From Gemmatimonadales bacterium (GTDB lineage: Bacteria > Gemmatimonadota > Gemmatimonadetes > Gemmatimonadales > GWC2-71-9), in assembly GCA_013813675.1 (NCBI GenBank), contig JACCRH010000109.1, forward strand, positions 1-6,092: DNA of 6,092 nt, given 5' to 3'. Positions 1 to 5,605 of this stretch are shown here, piece by piece. Position numbers and translations under genes: made by a program. The notes under the pieces are model-generated. The model was not told where the DNA came from. It saw nothing but the letters and a program-made list of their open reading frames with translations, and made no database searches. How positions within the stretch are numbered: the first letter of the stretch is position 1; the number at the start of each line of letters is the position of its first letter.

Positions 1-314
1 CGGCGCAGGCCGAGCCGGTGCTGCTGGGCATCACCAAGGCGAGTCTCACGACCCAGTCGTTCATCTCGGCGGCGTCGTTCCAGGAGACCACGCGGGTGCT
101 GACCGACGCGGCGATCCGCGGGGCCAAGGACGACCTTCTGGGCCTCAAGGAGAACATCATCATCGGCCACCTGATCCCGGCTGGCAGCGGCATCTACCGC
201 TACGCCGAGATCGACATCCAGCCGCCGGCGGGCTACGAGACGCCGCCGCCGCGGGTGGAGGAGCCGGTGCCGCCGCCGCCGCTGGTGGCGGCGCTGGTGG
301 GGGAGGAGGAGTAG
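1..314 (+). CDS. rpoC: DNA-directed RNA polymerase subunit beta' (3' end, partial)
   Basis: This is the C-terminal end of the largest catalytic subunit of RNA polymerase; the gene begins before the window and is read in the frame of base 3. The visible part contains the highly conserved RpoC C-terminal block: GITKASLTTQSFISAASFQ, then ETTRVLTDAAIRGAKDDL, then GLKENIIIGHLIPAGSGIYR. These match the same region of Escherichia coli RpoC almost residue for residue from memory. After this block comes a tail of about 35 residues rich in proline and glutamate, with runs PPPR and PVPPPP, ending in GEEE before a TAG stop. Such a low-complexity tail is lineage-specific rather than part of the polymerase core. 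Family identity is certain. The gene is presumably last in an rpoBC transcription unit, as in most bacteria, but the upstream part is not in view. Confidence 0.97.
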   Translation, partial: AQAEPVLLGITKASLTTQSFISAASFQETTRVLTDAAIRGAKDDLLGLKENIIIGHLIPAGSGIYRYAEIDIQPPAGYETPPPRVEEPVPPPPLVAALVGEEE

Positions 315-328
315 GGCTCGGAAGCGCT

Positions 329-380
329 GTCACTCTGAGCGAAGCAAAGGGGTCGAAGCCGCGGGTGAGCTTCGGCCCCT
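329..380 (+). repeat. CTGAGCGAAGC-type intergenic motif with hairpin
   Basis: In the rpoC-maoC spacer, bases 329-347 read TGTCACTCTGAGCGAAGCA. This resembles the 'TCAT(T/C)CTGAGCGAAGCGAAG' words that recur between genes in several GC-rich soil bacteria. It runs directly into a hairpin: AGGGGTCGAAGC (348-359) pairs with GCTTCGGCCCCT (369-380), a 12-bp stem with one T·G wobble and a 9-base loop. No T-run follows on the plus strand, so it is not a textbook intrinsic terminator. It could still stop or protect the rpoC transcript, or be a REP-like dispersed element. Only one copy lies in this window, so its repeat nature is inferred. Confidence 0.5.
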
Positions 381-443
381 CTGCAATTCCGGGCAAAGCA
401 CATTCGTTAGGTCAAGAACCAAGTAGCCGCCAGGGAGGAGCTC

Positions 444-917
444 GTGTCGCCGGTCGCGAAACCTTCAGAGCCACGTTACCTCGAAGACCTCTCGGTTGGT
501 CAACGGTATGCCGGCGGTTCGGTCGCGCTGGACGCAGAGGCGATCAGGGCATTTGCCGGGGCCTTCGACCCGCAGCCGTTTCACTTGAACGAGGCCGCGG
601 CGCAGGCGAGCGTCTTCGGACGGCTGGTGGCGTCGGGATGGCACACGATGGCCCTGACGATGCGGCTCCTCGTCGAGGGCGAACTCCAGCCGGCATGGGG
701 CCTCATCGGACTTGGGGCGGACGAACTGCGCTGGCCACGACCGGTGCAGCCGGGCGACGTGCTCCGCGTCCAGTGGGAAGTGCTCGAGGTTCACCCTTCG
801 GGGTCCAAGCCCGACCGGGGCACCGCGCGGCTGCGGGTGACGACTCGGAACCAGCGCGACGAGGTCGTTCTCACCCTGATCACGACGATTCTGGTGCCGC
901 GGCGCAGCCCCGCCTGA
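444..917 (+). CDS. MaoC-family hotdog dehydratase (enoyl-CoA hydratase-like)
   Basis: The predicted protein has 157 residues, a usual length for a single-hotdog MaoC-like dehydratase. Family members hydrate or dehydrate (R)-specific enoyl/3-hydroxyacyl-CoA thioesters in the cytosol and act as dimers. The N-terminal part has the typical 'YLEDLSVGQRYAGGSVALD' opening. The catalytic hydratase signature is FDPQPFHLNE at residues 41-50, giving the Asp42/His47 dyad (D-x4-H). The following FGRLVASGWHTMAL segment (59-71) is the conserved helix and loop of the family, and WPRPVQPGD (97-105) is the usual later motif. The start is a GTG at 444, supported by a strong GGGAGGAG Shine-Dalgarno ending 3 bases upstream; the spacing is short but no better start exists. 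Substrate is unknown, and no neighbouring fatty-acid or polyester genes point to a pathway. Confidence 0.92.
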   Translation: MSPVAKPSEPRYLEDLSVGQRYAGGSVALDAEAIRAFAGAFDPQPFHLNEAAAQASVFGRLVASGWHTMALTMRLLVEGELQPAWGLIGLGADELRWPRPVQPGDVLRVQWEVLEVHPSGSKPDRGTARLRVTTRNQRDEVVLTLITTILVPRRSPA

Positions 918-938
918 GGCTCCCGATCTTCATTTTGG

Positions 939-1145
939 TCACGCTCCCGGGTACGCCTCGTCCGCAGAAGGGCCGTACAGCGAGGGGACCGGCTTCTCGT
1001 TGAGCCGGAGGTAAGTAGTGACCTGGGCGCGGTGATGGTAGAGGTGGTTGAGAGCGCTGACTCTCACCGCCTCGTAGCGGGTCTGCCGGGACAGCTCATG
1101 CCCGTTCATCAGGAGACGCCAGGAGGTCGTCAGCGCGACGACCGT
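939..1145 (-). pseudogene. DinB-family protein, 3' remnant
   Basis: On the minus strand a frame ending at a TGA (bases 941-939) reads as the last ~68 residues of a DinB/YfiT-like four-helix-bundle protein. The key stretch is SALNHLYHHRAQVTTYLRLN, carrying the histidine metal-site motif H-x3-H-R, followed by KPVPSLYGPSADE, a near-universal C-terminus in one DinB subfamily. Upstream, TTSWRLLMNGHEL also fits this subfamily. Complete members are about 150-170 residues, so roughly the first 100 are missing. Continuing upstream in the same frame gives no DinB-like sequence beyond about base 1145, and no other frame supplies the missing helices. The fragment lies tail-to-tail with the MaoC gene. I read it as a truncated, probably non-functional gene; its loss may be linked to the arrival of the neighbouring Uma2 gene. 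Family is clear, the 5' boundary approximate. Confidence 0.82.
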
Positions 1146-1369
1146 ATCTCGCCCTTCCTGTCCACCAGAGCTCCTCGCGTCCGCAATAATAGATACCCAG
1201 GAACTCCCTCGCGGCTGGTCGCGTCCACCTGGGCCGCCCAGTCCCGATTCCGGGCGGGTGCCGTCGTCGTTTGGTCCAGACAGCGATGATCGGGTGACGC
1301 AGCCGAACGGCGGCCTCGGCAGCTTGCGCGCGTGCCCACTTGCGCCTCTGTAGCTGCCGAGACGATCCT
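1146..1369. other. Intergenic stretch between DinB remnant and Uma2 gene
   Basis: No supported gene lies here. Open frames exist on both strands because of high GC content, but none gives recognisable protein. The one structured element is a 10-bp perfect inverted repeat, CTCGGCAGCT (1315-1324) and AGCTGCCGAG (1352-1361), separated by 27 bases and ending 8 bases before the Uma2 start. It could form a hairpin in the leader or be a dimeric regulator site. The junction of the truncated DinB gene with foreign or degraded sequence must fall in this stretch. Confidence 0.5.
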
Positions 1370-1921
1370 ATGGGTATGGCTACCGCGAACTACTGGACGG
1401 CGGAAATGGTCCGCGCACTTCCCGACGACGGCACCCGCCACGAAGTCGTCTACGGGGAGCTGTTGGTGACGCCCGCGCCGCGGATGCTCCACCAGCTCGT
1501 GGTCCACCGTCTGACCTTCGCCCTGTCGGCGTATCTCCAGTCGAACCCTGTCGGTCTCGCGTTCGGTGTGCCGGGTGACATCACCTGGGGCCGAGAGGAC
1601 GTGCTGGTACAGCCGGACATCTTCGTAGCCCGGCTTGACGAGGCCCGCACGCTGGATTGGGAGGCCATTCGCCACCTCCTGCTGGTAGTGGAGGTGCTCA
1701 GCCCCTCCTCTGTCAAGCAGGATCGCTTCACCAAGCGCCGCCGCTATCAGGATGCGGGTGTGCCGCTGTACTGGATCGTCGATGTTGAGGGGTATCAGGT
1801 GGAGCAGTGGACTTCGGCTGACGCGTTCCCGCAGGTGCAACGGGAGCGTCTCCGGTGGGAGCCGGCCGGAGCCGAGTCGCCGTTTACCCTCGAGCTGACG
1901 GAGCTGTTCCGGCCGATCTGA
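1370..1921 (+). CDS. Uma2-family (DUF820) putative endonuclease
   Basis: The product is 183 residues, the usual size for Uma2/DUF820 proteins, which adopt a PD-(D/E)XK restriction-endonuclease fold. The family signatures are present in order: YGELLVTPAPRMLHQ (28-42, with Glu30), VLVQPDIFVA (78-87, acidic Asp83), and LLLVVEVLSPSS (103-114, Glu108). A DRFTKRRRY segment (118-126, Lys122) and GVPLYWIVD (130-138) follow. The active-site carboxylates and lysine all appear intact, so this reads as a full-length, potentially catalytic protein. The biological role of solitary Uma2 proteins is largely unknown; they multiply strongly in some genomes and behave like accessory or selfish genes. I chose the ATG at 1370; an ATG two codons later is equally possible, and an in-frame TTG at 1340 would add ten unconserved residues. 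No clear Shine-Dalgarno decides between them. No partner toxin, antitoxin or methylase gene is adjacent. Confidence 0.9.
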   Translation: MGMATANYWTAEMVRALPDDGTRHEVVYGELLVTPAPRMLHQLVVHRLTFALSAYLQSNPVGLAFGVPGDITWGREDVLVQPDIFVARLDEARTLDWEAIRHLLLVVEVLSPSSVKQDRFTKRRRYQDAGVPLYWIVDVEGYQVEQWTSADAFPQVQRERLRWEPAGAESPFTLELTELFRPI

Positions 1922-1976
1922 CGGGTGTTGAGGGTTCGGGGCGGGGAAGCCGCGTCCGAGGATGCTTTTGCGTGGG

Positions 1977-2020
1977 GCAGTCGAAGCGCCCGGGAGACAG
2001 CTCCCGGGCGCTTCTTCTGC
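1977..2020 (+). terminator. Perfect GC-rich hairpin, likely terminator of the Uma2 gene
   Basis: GAAGCGCCCGGGAG (1983-1996) and CTCCCGGGCGCTTC (2001-2014) are exact reverse complements around an ACAG loop, giving a 14-bp uninterrupted stem. Flanking GCAG (1977-1980) and CTGC (2017-2020) can extend it across a 2-base internal mismatch. It lies 61 bases after the Uma2 stop codon. The stem is followed by only TTCTGC, so the U-tract is weak; GC-rich bacteria often have such terminators. Being symmetric it could act on both strands. Confidence 0.65.
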
Positions 2021-2238
2021 AGACGGCCGCGAGATCTACTACCTGGCCCTGGACGCGGCGGGCCGGGATCTGGTCGGTTGCCCGGGGAGGAGGCACGCCC
2101 CGCCATCTCGTTCGGTTCGATGATCCCACCAGGGAGTGGCATCGCTTCGGGTTCCACGCGCGGGGCGGGCGACTCTCCTTTACGCTGGGTGATCGCCAGA
2201 GCGACATCTGGAACTTGGAGGTGATCCTGCGGCGCTAA
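2016..2238 (+). pseudogene. WD40-like (PD40) beta-propeller protein, frameshifted 3' remnant
   Basis: Two adjacent frames together read as the C-terminal end of a TolB/WD40-like (PD40) beta-propeller protein, of the kind found at the end of large exported proteins or Ser/Thr kinases. From 2016 one frame gives SADGREIYYLALDAAGRDL, the classic propeller blade signature 'S-x-DG-x-x-IYY'. Around 2070-2090 the coding sense moves to the next frame (+1), which continues with HLVRFDDPTREWHRFGFHAR, then GGRLSFTLGDRQSDIWNLEV, and stops at the TAA 2236-2238. The terminal 'FTLGDRQSDIW' block is typical of this family's last blade. Everything upstream is missing: bases before 2016 belong to the hairpin and spacer. 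The fragment is therefore both truncated and frameshifted and is best called a pseudogene. It ends 32 bases before glnS. Confidence 0.72.
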
Positions 2239-2270
2239 CTGCATCGCCGCGCTGGCGTTATTGTTAACAG

Positions 2271-3992
2271 GTGACCCATTTCAACCACCCCACCCCGCCG
2301 AACACTGAGAATCGCGACCCCGCGGCCCGTAAAGATTTCCTCCGTGAGAAGGTCTCCGAGGACGCCGCCAGCGGGCGCTTCGGGCGGCCGATTCACACCC
2401 GCTTTCCGCCCGAGCCGAACGGGTTCCTCCATATCGGACACGCCAAGTCCATCTGCCTGAACTTCGGGATCGCCCGCCAGTTCGCGGGGAAATGCAATCT
2501 CCGGTTCGACGACACCAACCCCACCACGGAGGACGTCCGCTACGTGGAGGCCATCCGGAACGACATCCGCTGGCTGGGCTTCGCTTGGGGCGAGGAGCGC
2601 TTCGCGAGCGACTACTTCGAGCGCCTGTACGGGATCGCCGAGGAGCTGGTCCGTAGCGGCAAGGCGTACGTCGACTCCCAGAGCGAGGAGGCGATCCGTG
2701 AGGGGCGGGGCACCGTGACCGTGCCCGGGACGCCAAGTCCGTTCCGAGACCGGCCGGTGGAGGAGAACCTCGACTTCCTGCGCCGGATGCGGGCCGGAGA
2801 GTTTGCCGACGGCGCGCATGTGCTCCGCGCCCGGATCGACATGGCCCACCCCAACATGCTCATGCGTGACCCGTTGCTGCTCCGTATCCGGCACGCGGCG
2901 CACTACCGGCGGGGCACGGCGTGGTGCATCTATCCGCTCTACGACTTCGCCCACGGGCTGTCCGACGCCTTCGAGGGAATCACCCACTCGCTCTGCACTC
3001 TCGAGTTCAAGGACAACCGGGAGCTGTACGACTGGCTGGTGCGTGAGGCGGGGTTCGACCGTCCGCCGGAGCAGACCGAGTTCGCCAGGCTGGAGCTGGA
3101 CTACACCGTTCTGAGCAAGCGGAAGTTGCTCCGGCTGGTGACCGAAGGACTGGTGACGGGGTGGGACGATCCGCGGATGCCCACGATAGCCGGCCTCCGG
3201 CGCCGAGGCGTGACGCCGGAGGCGATCCGAGCCTTCGCCGACACCATCGGCGTGGCCCGGTCTGAAGCACGGATCGAGCTCGCGACCTTCGAGCACGCCG
3301 TGCGCGACGATCTCAATATGCGGGTGCCCCGCGTGATGGCGGTGACCCGGCCGCTCAAGCTGGTGCTCACCAACTATCCGGCGGATCGGGTGGAGATGCT
3401 GGACGCGCCGCTCTATCCACACGACGTGCCGAAGACCGGATCCCGACCCGTCCCCTTCTCCCGCGAGCTCTGGATCGAGCGGGACGACTTCATGGAGGAG
3501 CCGCCGAAGAAGTTCTTCCGCCTCGCTCCAGGGCGCGAAGTGCGGCTGCGCTACGGCTACCTGGTCACCTGCACCGAGGTGAGAAAGAACCAGGCGGGCG
3601 AGATCATCGAGATTCATGCCACCTACGATCCGGCGACTCGCGGCGGGGACGCGCCGGACGGCCGGCGCGTGCAGGGCACGATTCACTGGGTCTCGGCCGC
3701 CCACGCGCTCGACTGCGAGCTCCGCCTGTATGACCGCCTGTGCGCCGTACCCGATCCCGACGCGTTGCCGGAGGGACAGGACTTCGTGTCCGCGCTCAAT
3801 CCGAGCTCGCTGATCACCGTGCGGGGAGCCAAGGTGGAGCCAAGCGTGGCGGCGGACCCCGCCGGGTCGCGCTACCAGTTCGAGCGGACGGGCTACTTCA
3901 TCAGCGATCCGGCGGATTCACGCGCCGGAGCGCTCGTCTTCAACCGCACCGTGGCTCTGCGGGATTCCTGGGCCAAGGTCAAGGACAGGTAG
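2271..3992 (+). CDS. glnS: Glutaminyl-tRNA synthetase
   Basis: This class I aminoacyl-tRNA synthetase charges tRNA-Gln with glutamine in the cytosol using ATP. The product is 573 residues, close to the 554 of Escherichia coli GlnRS, and aligns with it along its length from memory. The Rossmann-fold HIGH motif is in PPEPNGFLHIGHAKS (46-60), followed by NLRFDDTNP (76-84). WCIYPLYDFAHGLSDAFEGI (218-237) is the GlnRS-type amino-acid and acceptor-stem region, and THSLCTLEFKDN (238-249) completes it. The KMSKS loop appears as LSKRK (281-285), the GlnRS variant. GWDDPRMPTIAGLRRRG (297-313) and the C-terminal anticodon-binding beta barrels follow, including IHWVSAAHAL (471-480) and VFNRTVALRDSW (556-567). 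These features favour GlnRS over a GluRS. The start is the GTG at 2271; no ATG lies near it and no Shine-Dalgarno is visible, so translation may be leaderless or the leader atypical. No signs of damage are seen. Confidence 0.97.
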   Translation: MTHFNHPTPPNTENRDPAARKDFLREKVSEDAASGRFGRPIHTRFPPEPNGFLHIGHAKSICLNFGIARQFAGKCNLRFDDTNPTTEDVRYVEAIRNDIRWLGFAWGEERFASDYFERLYGIAEELVRSGKAYVDSQSEEAIREGRGTVTVPGTPSPFRDRPVEENLDFLRRMRAGEFADGAHVLRARIDMAHPNMLMRDPLLLRIRHAAHYRRGTAWCIYPLYDFAHGLSDAFEGITHSLCTLEFKDNRELYDWLVREAGFDRPPEQTEFARLELDYTVLSKRKLLRLVTEGLVTGWDDPRMPTIAGLRRRGVTPEAIRAFADTIGVARSEARIELATFEHAVRDDLNMRVPRVMAVTRPLKLVLTNYPADRVEMLDAPLYPHDVPKTGSRPVPFSRELWIERDDFMEEPPKKFFRLAPGREVRLRYGYLVTCTEVRKNQAGEIIEIHATYDPATRGGDAPDGRRVQGTIHWVSAAHALDCELRLYDRLCAVPDPDALPEGQDFVSALNPSSLITVRGAKVEPSVAADPAGSRYQFERTGYFISDPADSRAGALVFNRTVALRDSWAKVKDR

Positions 3993-4025
3993 TCCGGTCG
4001 CGGGCAGCGGTCTCGCCGGCCCGGC

Positions 4026-4322
4026 CTACTCGACGATCGAGAAGATCTCCCGATGCCCGCCATCGAGCAGCGGGGCGAACTTCTGATACCAGGCCCCCCA
4101 CTCCTCAGCTCCGCGGGGATCGCTCATGCCCTTCTCCCACTCCGCAAGGCTCGGGTAGGTGTTCTCCCACACGAAAGTGTAGTAGGCGCCGGTGAGATCG
4201 GTGAGCGCTCGCCCCTCCGGCATCGAGTACTTCTTCGCGATCGCCGAAGCCTCGTGGTAGAGCGCCTTGGCCTCCTTGGCTTTTCCAACCTTGAGCTGAA
4301 ACACTTCTCGTACGAGAATCAT
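4026..4322 (-). CDS. NIPSNAP-like small alpha/beta-barrel protein
   Basis: The 98-residue product resembles small bacterial NIPSNAP-family proteins of the dimeric alpha/beta-barrel (ferredoxin-like) superfamily. It opens with a beta strand (MILVREVFQLKVGKAKEA, 1-18) and a helix (19-31). A middle strand TGAYYTFVWENTYPSLAEWE (44-63) carries the family-like 'Y-S-L-A-E-W-E' turn. It ends with an aromatic helix EEWGAWYQKFAPLL (73-86) and a final strand REIFSIVE (91-98). No catalytic residues can be assigned; family members are mostly of unknown function. The ATG at 4322-4320 is preceded by GGAG (complement of 4329-4332) six bases upstream, supporting this start. The gene faces glnS tail-to-tail with a 33-base gap. 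On its own strand it lies 46 bases after the stop of a decayed coding region (4369-4667), so the two may once have been co-transcribed. Confidence 0.82.
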   Translation of the reverse strand: MILVREVFQLKVGKAKEAKALYHEASAIAKKYSMPEGRALTDLTGAYYTFVWENTYPSLAEWEKGMSDPRGAEEWGAWYQKFAPLLDGGHREIFSIVE

Positions 4323-4368
4323 CGTTCACTCCGGGGTTGTGACAGACAGAGGTGTGCGCAGGCGTTTC

Positions 4369-4667
4369 CTACCGCGGCACCACCCAGTGCACATCGATCG
4401 TAAACTCCTCGGCGACCACCGCCCGGGTGCGGTTCAGGCTCTGCAGAGCGTACCAGGGCTCGCTGGACCAGGGTCCCGCGAAGACCCCGGCCCGGCTGCC
4501 CTGGAAGACCCGGACAAAGTCCGCTCGCAGGTCCCCACGGTACAGCGGCGGCCGTGATCCCAAAGCTGGGCCCCGTCGAGCGGCGCCCGCAAATGCAGGA
4601 GCAAGTGAGCGCCCGCCACACAGCTACGAACCGGTTCACGGTTGACCCAATAAATCCAACTGGCATC
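4369..4667 (-). pseudogene. Decayed coding region of unknown family
   Basis: On the minus strand, a frame ending at TAG (4371-4369) shows clear coding character: very high GC at third codon positions, mixed second positions, and protein-like sequence. Examples are YRGDLRADFVRVFQGSRAG, FAGPWSSEPWYALQSLNRT and VVAEEFTIDVHWVVPR at the C-terminus. An in-frame ATG at 4563 would give a 64-residue protein, but it has no Shine-Dalgarno. Further upstream the protein-like reading moves to another frame (DASWIYWVNREPV and LLLHLRAPLDGAQLWDHG, about 4580-4667). This suggests a frameshift near 4560-4575 in a formerly longer gene. The upstream part runs into stop codons before 4700. I do not recognise the family. 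The alternative is a short intact ORF of 64 residues; the pseudogene reading seems likelier because protein-like sequence continues upstream in another frame. Confidence 0.45.
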
Positions 4668-4840
4668 CGCCGTCGTAGACCTTCAGGCCGCTGAAACTCT
4701 TCCCGACGCCGAACCGCGATGGTGATAGCGGTCACCCTTCTTCGAGCGCCCCGCCGCCCATGAGCCTGGCCATGGACCGGCAGAGCTCTCGGTACCCCCC
4801 CAGGGCTCGTCGCCAGGCCAGTCATTTCATGAGGATCACT
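4668..4840. other. Leader region of the ferritin-like pair
   Basis: No gene is supported here. An ATG at 4760 is in frame with the ferritin-like gene, but the 27 residues it would add (rich in Arg, Ser and Met) look unlike a signal peptide and lack a Shine-Dalgarno, so this is probably untranslated leader. The promoter of the ferritin-like pair should lie in this interval; I see no convincing -35/-10 pair. Confidence 0.4.
4831..4836 (+). promoter_or_regulatory. Ribosome binding site that sets the ferritin-like gene start
   Basis: GAGGAT lies 4 bases before the ATG at 4841 and places translation start there rather than at the in-frame ATGs at 4760 or 4829. Starting at 4841 also puts the twin-arginine motif at residues 23-24, the normal distance for a Tat signal. 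Confidence 0.65.
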
Positions 4841-5605
4841 ATGGACCACTTACACGTCCCGGATGACGGCGACAATGCCTTCGGGCGGCACCTCGATGCC
4901 ACCGACCGCCGAAACTTTCTGAGGTGGTCGGGCAGCGCCGCCGCGGCTGCCCTGCTCGTCGCGTGTGACCGGTCTCCGACCGAGTCCAGCGAAGCCCTCG
5001 GCCTCAGCCAGGCGGGCTCGACCGCCGCGGCCTCCGGCGGTGTACGAATCGACCTGAAGGATGACTTCGGCATCCTGAACTTTGCCTACGCGCTGGAGCA
5101 GCTCGAGGCAGCGTTCTATACCCAGGTCATCCGCGGCTTCTACGGAGGTGCGACGCAGGAGGAGCAGAGGATCCTGCGCGACATCAAGCAGCACGAAGTC
5201 GTGCACCGGGAATTCTTCCAGGCCGCGCTCGGGGGTGCCGGGATCCCGAGACTCGCCGTGAATTTTTCCGCGGTGGATTTCGGATCTCGCAATAGCGTCC
5301 TCGGTACCGCGGTGGCGTTCGAGGACCTCGGGGTCGGCGCCTACAACGGCGCCGCGCAGTTCCTGCGCGACGGCGGTTACCTCCTGGTCGCGGGCAAGAT
5401 CGTGTCGGTCGAGGCTCGCCACGCCTCGGCGATCCGGGACGTGCTCGGGCGCTCGTTCGCGCCCAAAGCGTTCGACCCAGCATTCACGTTCGAGCAGGTT
5501 CTCCGGCGCGCGGCCCCCTTCATCGCCACCAATATCACCCTGGTCAACAGCCCCACGGCCGGTCGCGCGGGCGACCAGGCACTGGCGGAGGAGATGGTAT
5601 CATGA
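4841..5605 (+). CDS. Tat-exported ferritin-like lipoprotein
   Basis: The 254-residue product belongs to the ferritin-like (Ferritin_2 / desiccation-related type) four-helix-bundle proteins. The N-terminus has a twin-arginine signal, DRRNFLRWSGSAAAAALLVA (residues 22-41), directly followed by Cys42. LLVAC is a lipobox, so the protein is probably exported folded by Tat and lipid-anchored. A short Ser/Ala/Gly-rich linker (47-67) leads to the bundle. The expected di-metal ligands are all present: Glu86/Glu89 in YALEQLEAAFY, Glu119 and His122 in QHEVVHREFF, Glu161 in AFEDLGVGAY, and Glu191/His194 in VEARHASAIRD. This pattern supports a di-iron or similar metal site, though the reaction (ferroxidase, peroxide defence or storage) cannot be told from sequence. 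Its stop overlaps the start of a second ferritin-like gene in an ATGA arrangement, so the two are almost certainly one translationally coupled operon. Confidence 0.88.
   Translation: MDHLHVPDDGDNAFGRHLDATDRRNFLRWSGSAAAAALLVACDRSPTESSEALGLSQAGSTAAASGGVRIDLKDDFGILNFAYALEQLEAAFYTQVIRGFYGGATQEEQRILRDIKQHEVVHREFFQAALGGAGIPRLAVNFSAVDFGSRNSVLGTAVAFEDLGVGAYNGAAQFLRDGGYLLVAGKIVSVEARHASAIRDVLGRSFAPKAFDPAFTFEQVLRRAAPFIATNITLVNSPTAGRAGDQALAEEMVS

Noticed and set aside
365..1003. A 212-residue plus-strand frame overlapping the MaoC gene.
   Set aside because: It is Arg/Gly/Pro-rich, has no recognisable motif, and runs in a different frame through a clear MaoC dehydratase gene; it is a GC-driven shadow.
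1150..1345. A minus-strand frame reading RHPIIAVWTKRRR and EFLGIYYCGREELWW, which looks somewhat protein-like.
   Set aside because: It has no start, matches no family I know, uses codons (AAA, CGA, AGG) unlike neighbouring genes and is not in the DinB frame. It may be a remnant, but I cannot support it.
1130..1840. A 236-residue minus-strand frame covering the Uma2 gene.
   Set aside because: It lies antisense to a well-supported Uma2 gene and has no family features; its end also overlaps the DinB remnant in the wrong frame.
2235..3704. A 489-residue minus-strand frame antisense to glnS.
   Set aside because: The plus strand here is an unambiguous full-length GlnRS; the long antisense frame is a usual effect of high third-position GC.
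4760..4840. An upstream in-frame ATG that would extend the ferritin-like lipoprotein by 27 residues.
   Set aside because: There is no ribosome-binding site before it, and the extension would put the twin-arginine signal about 50 residues from the N-terminus; ATG 4841 has a GAGG site and normal signal spacing.
4319..4849. A 176-residue minus-strand frame spanning the leader of the ferritin-like genes.
   Set aside because: Its composition is Arg/Gly-rich without motifs, and the coding signal at its 3' end lies in a different frame (stop at 4369).
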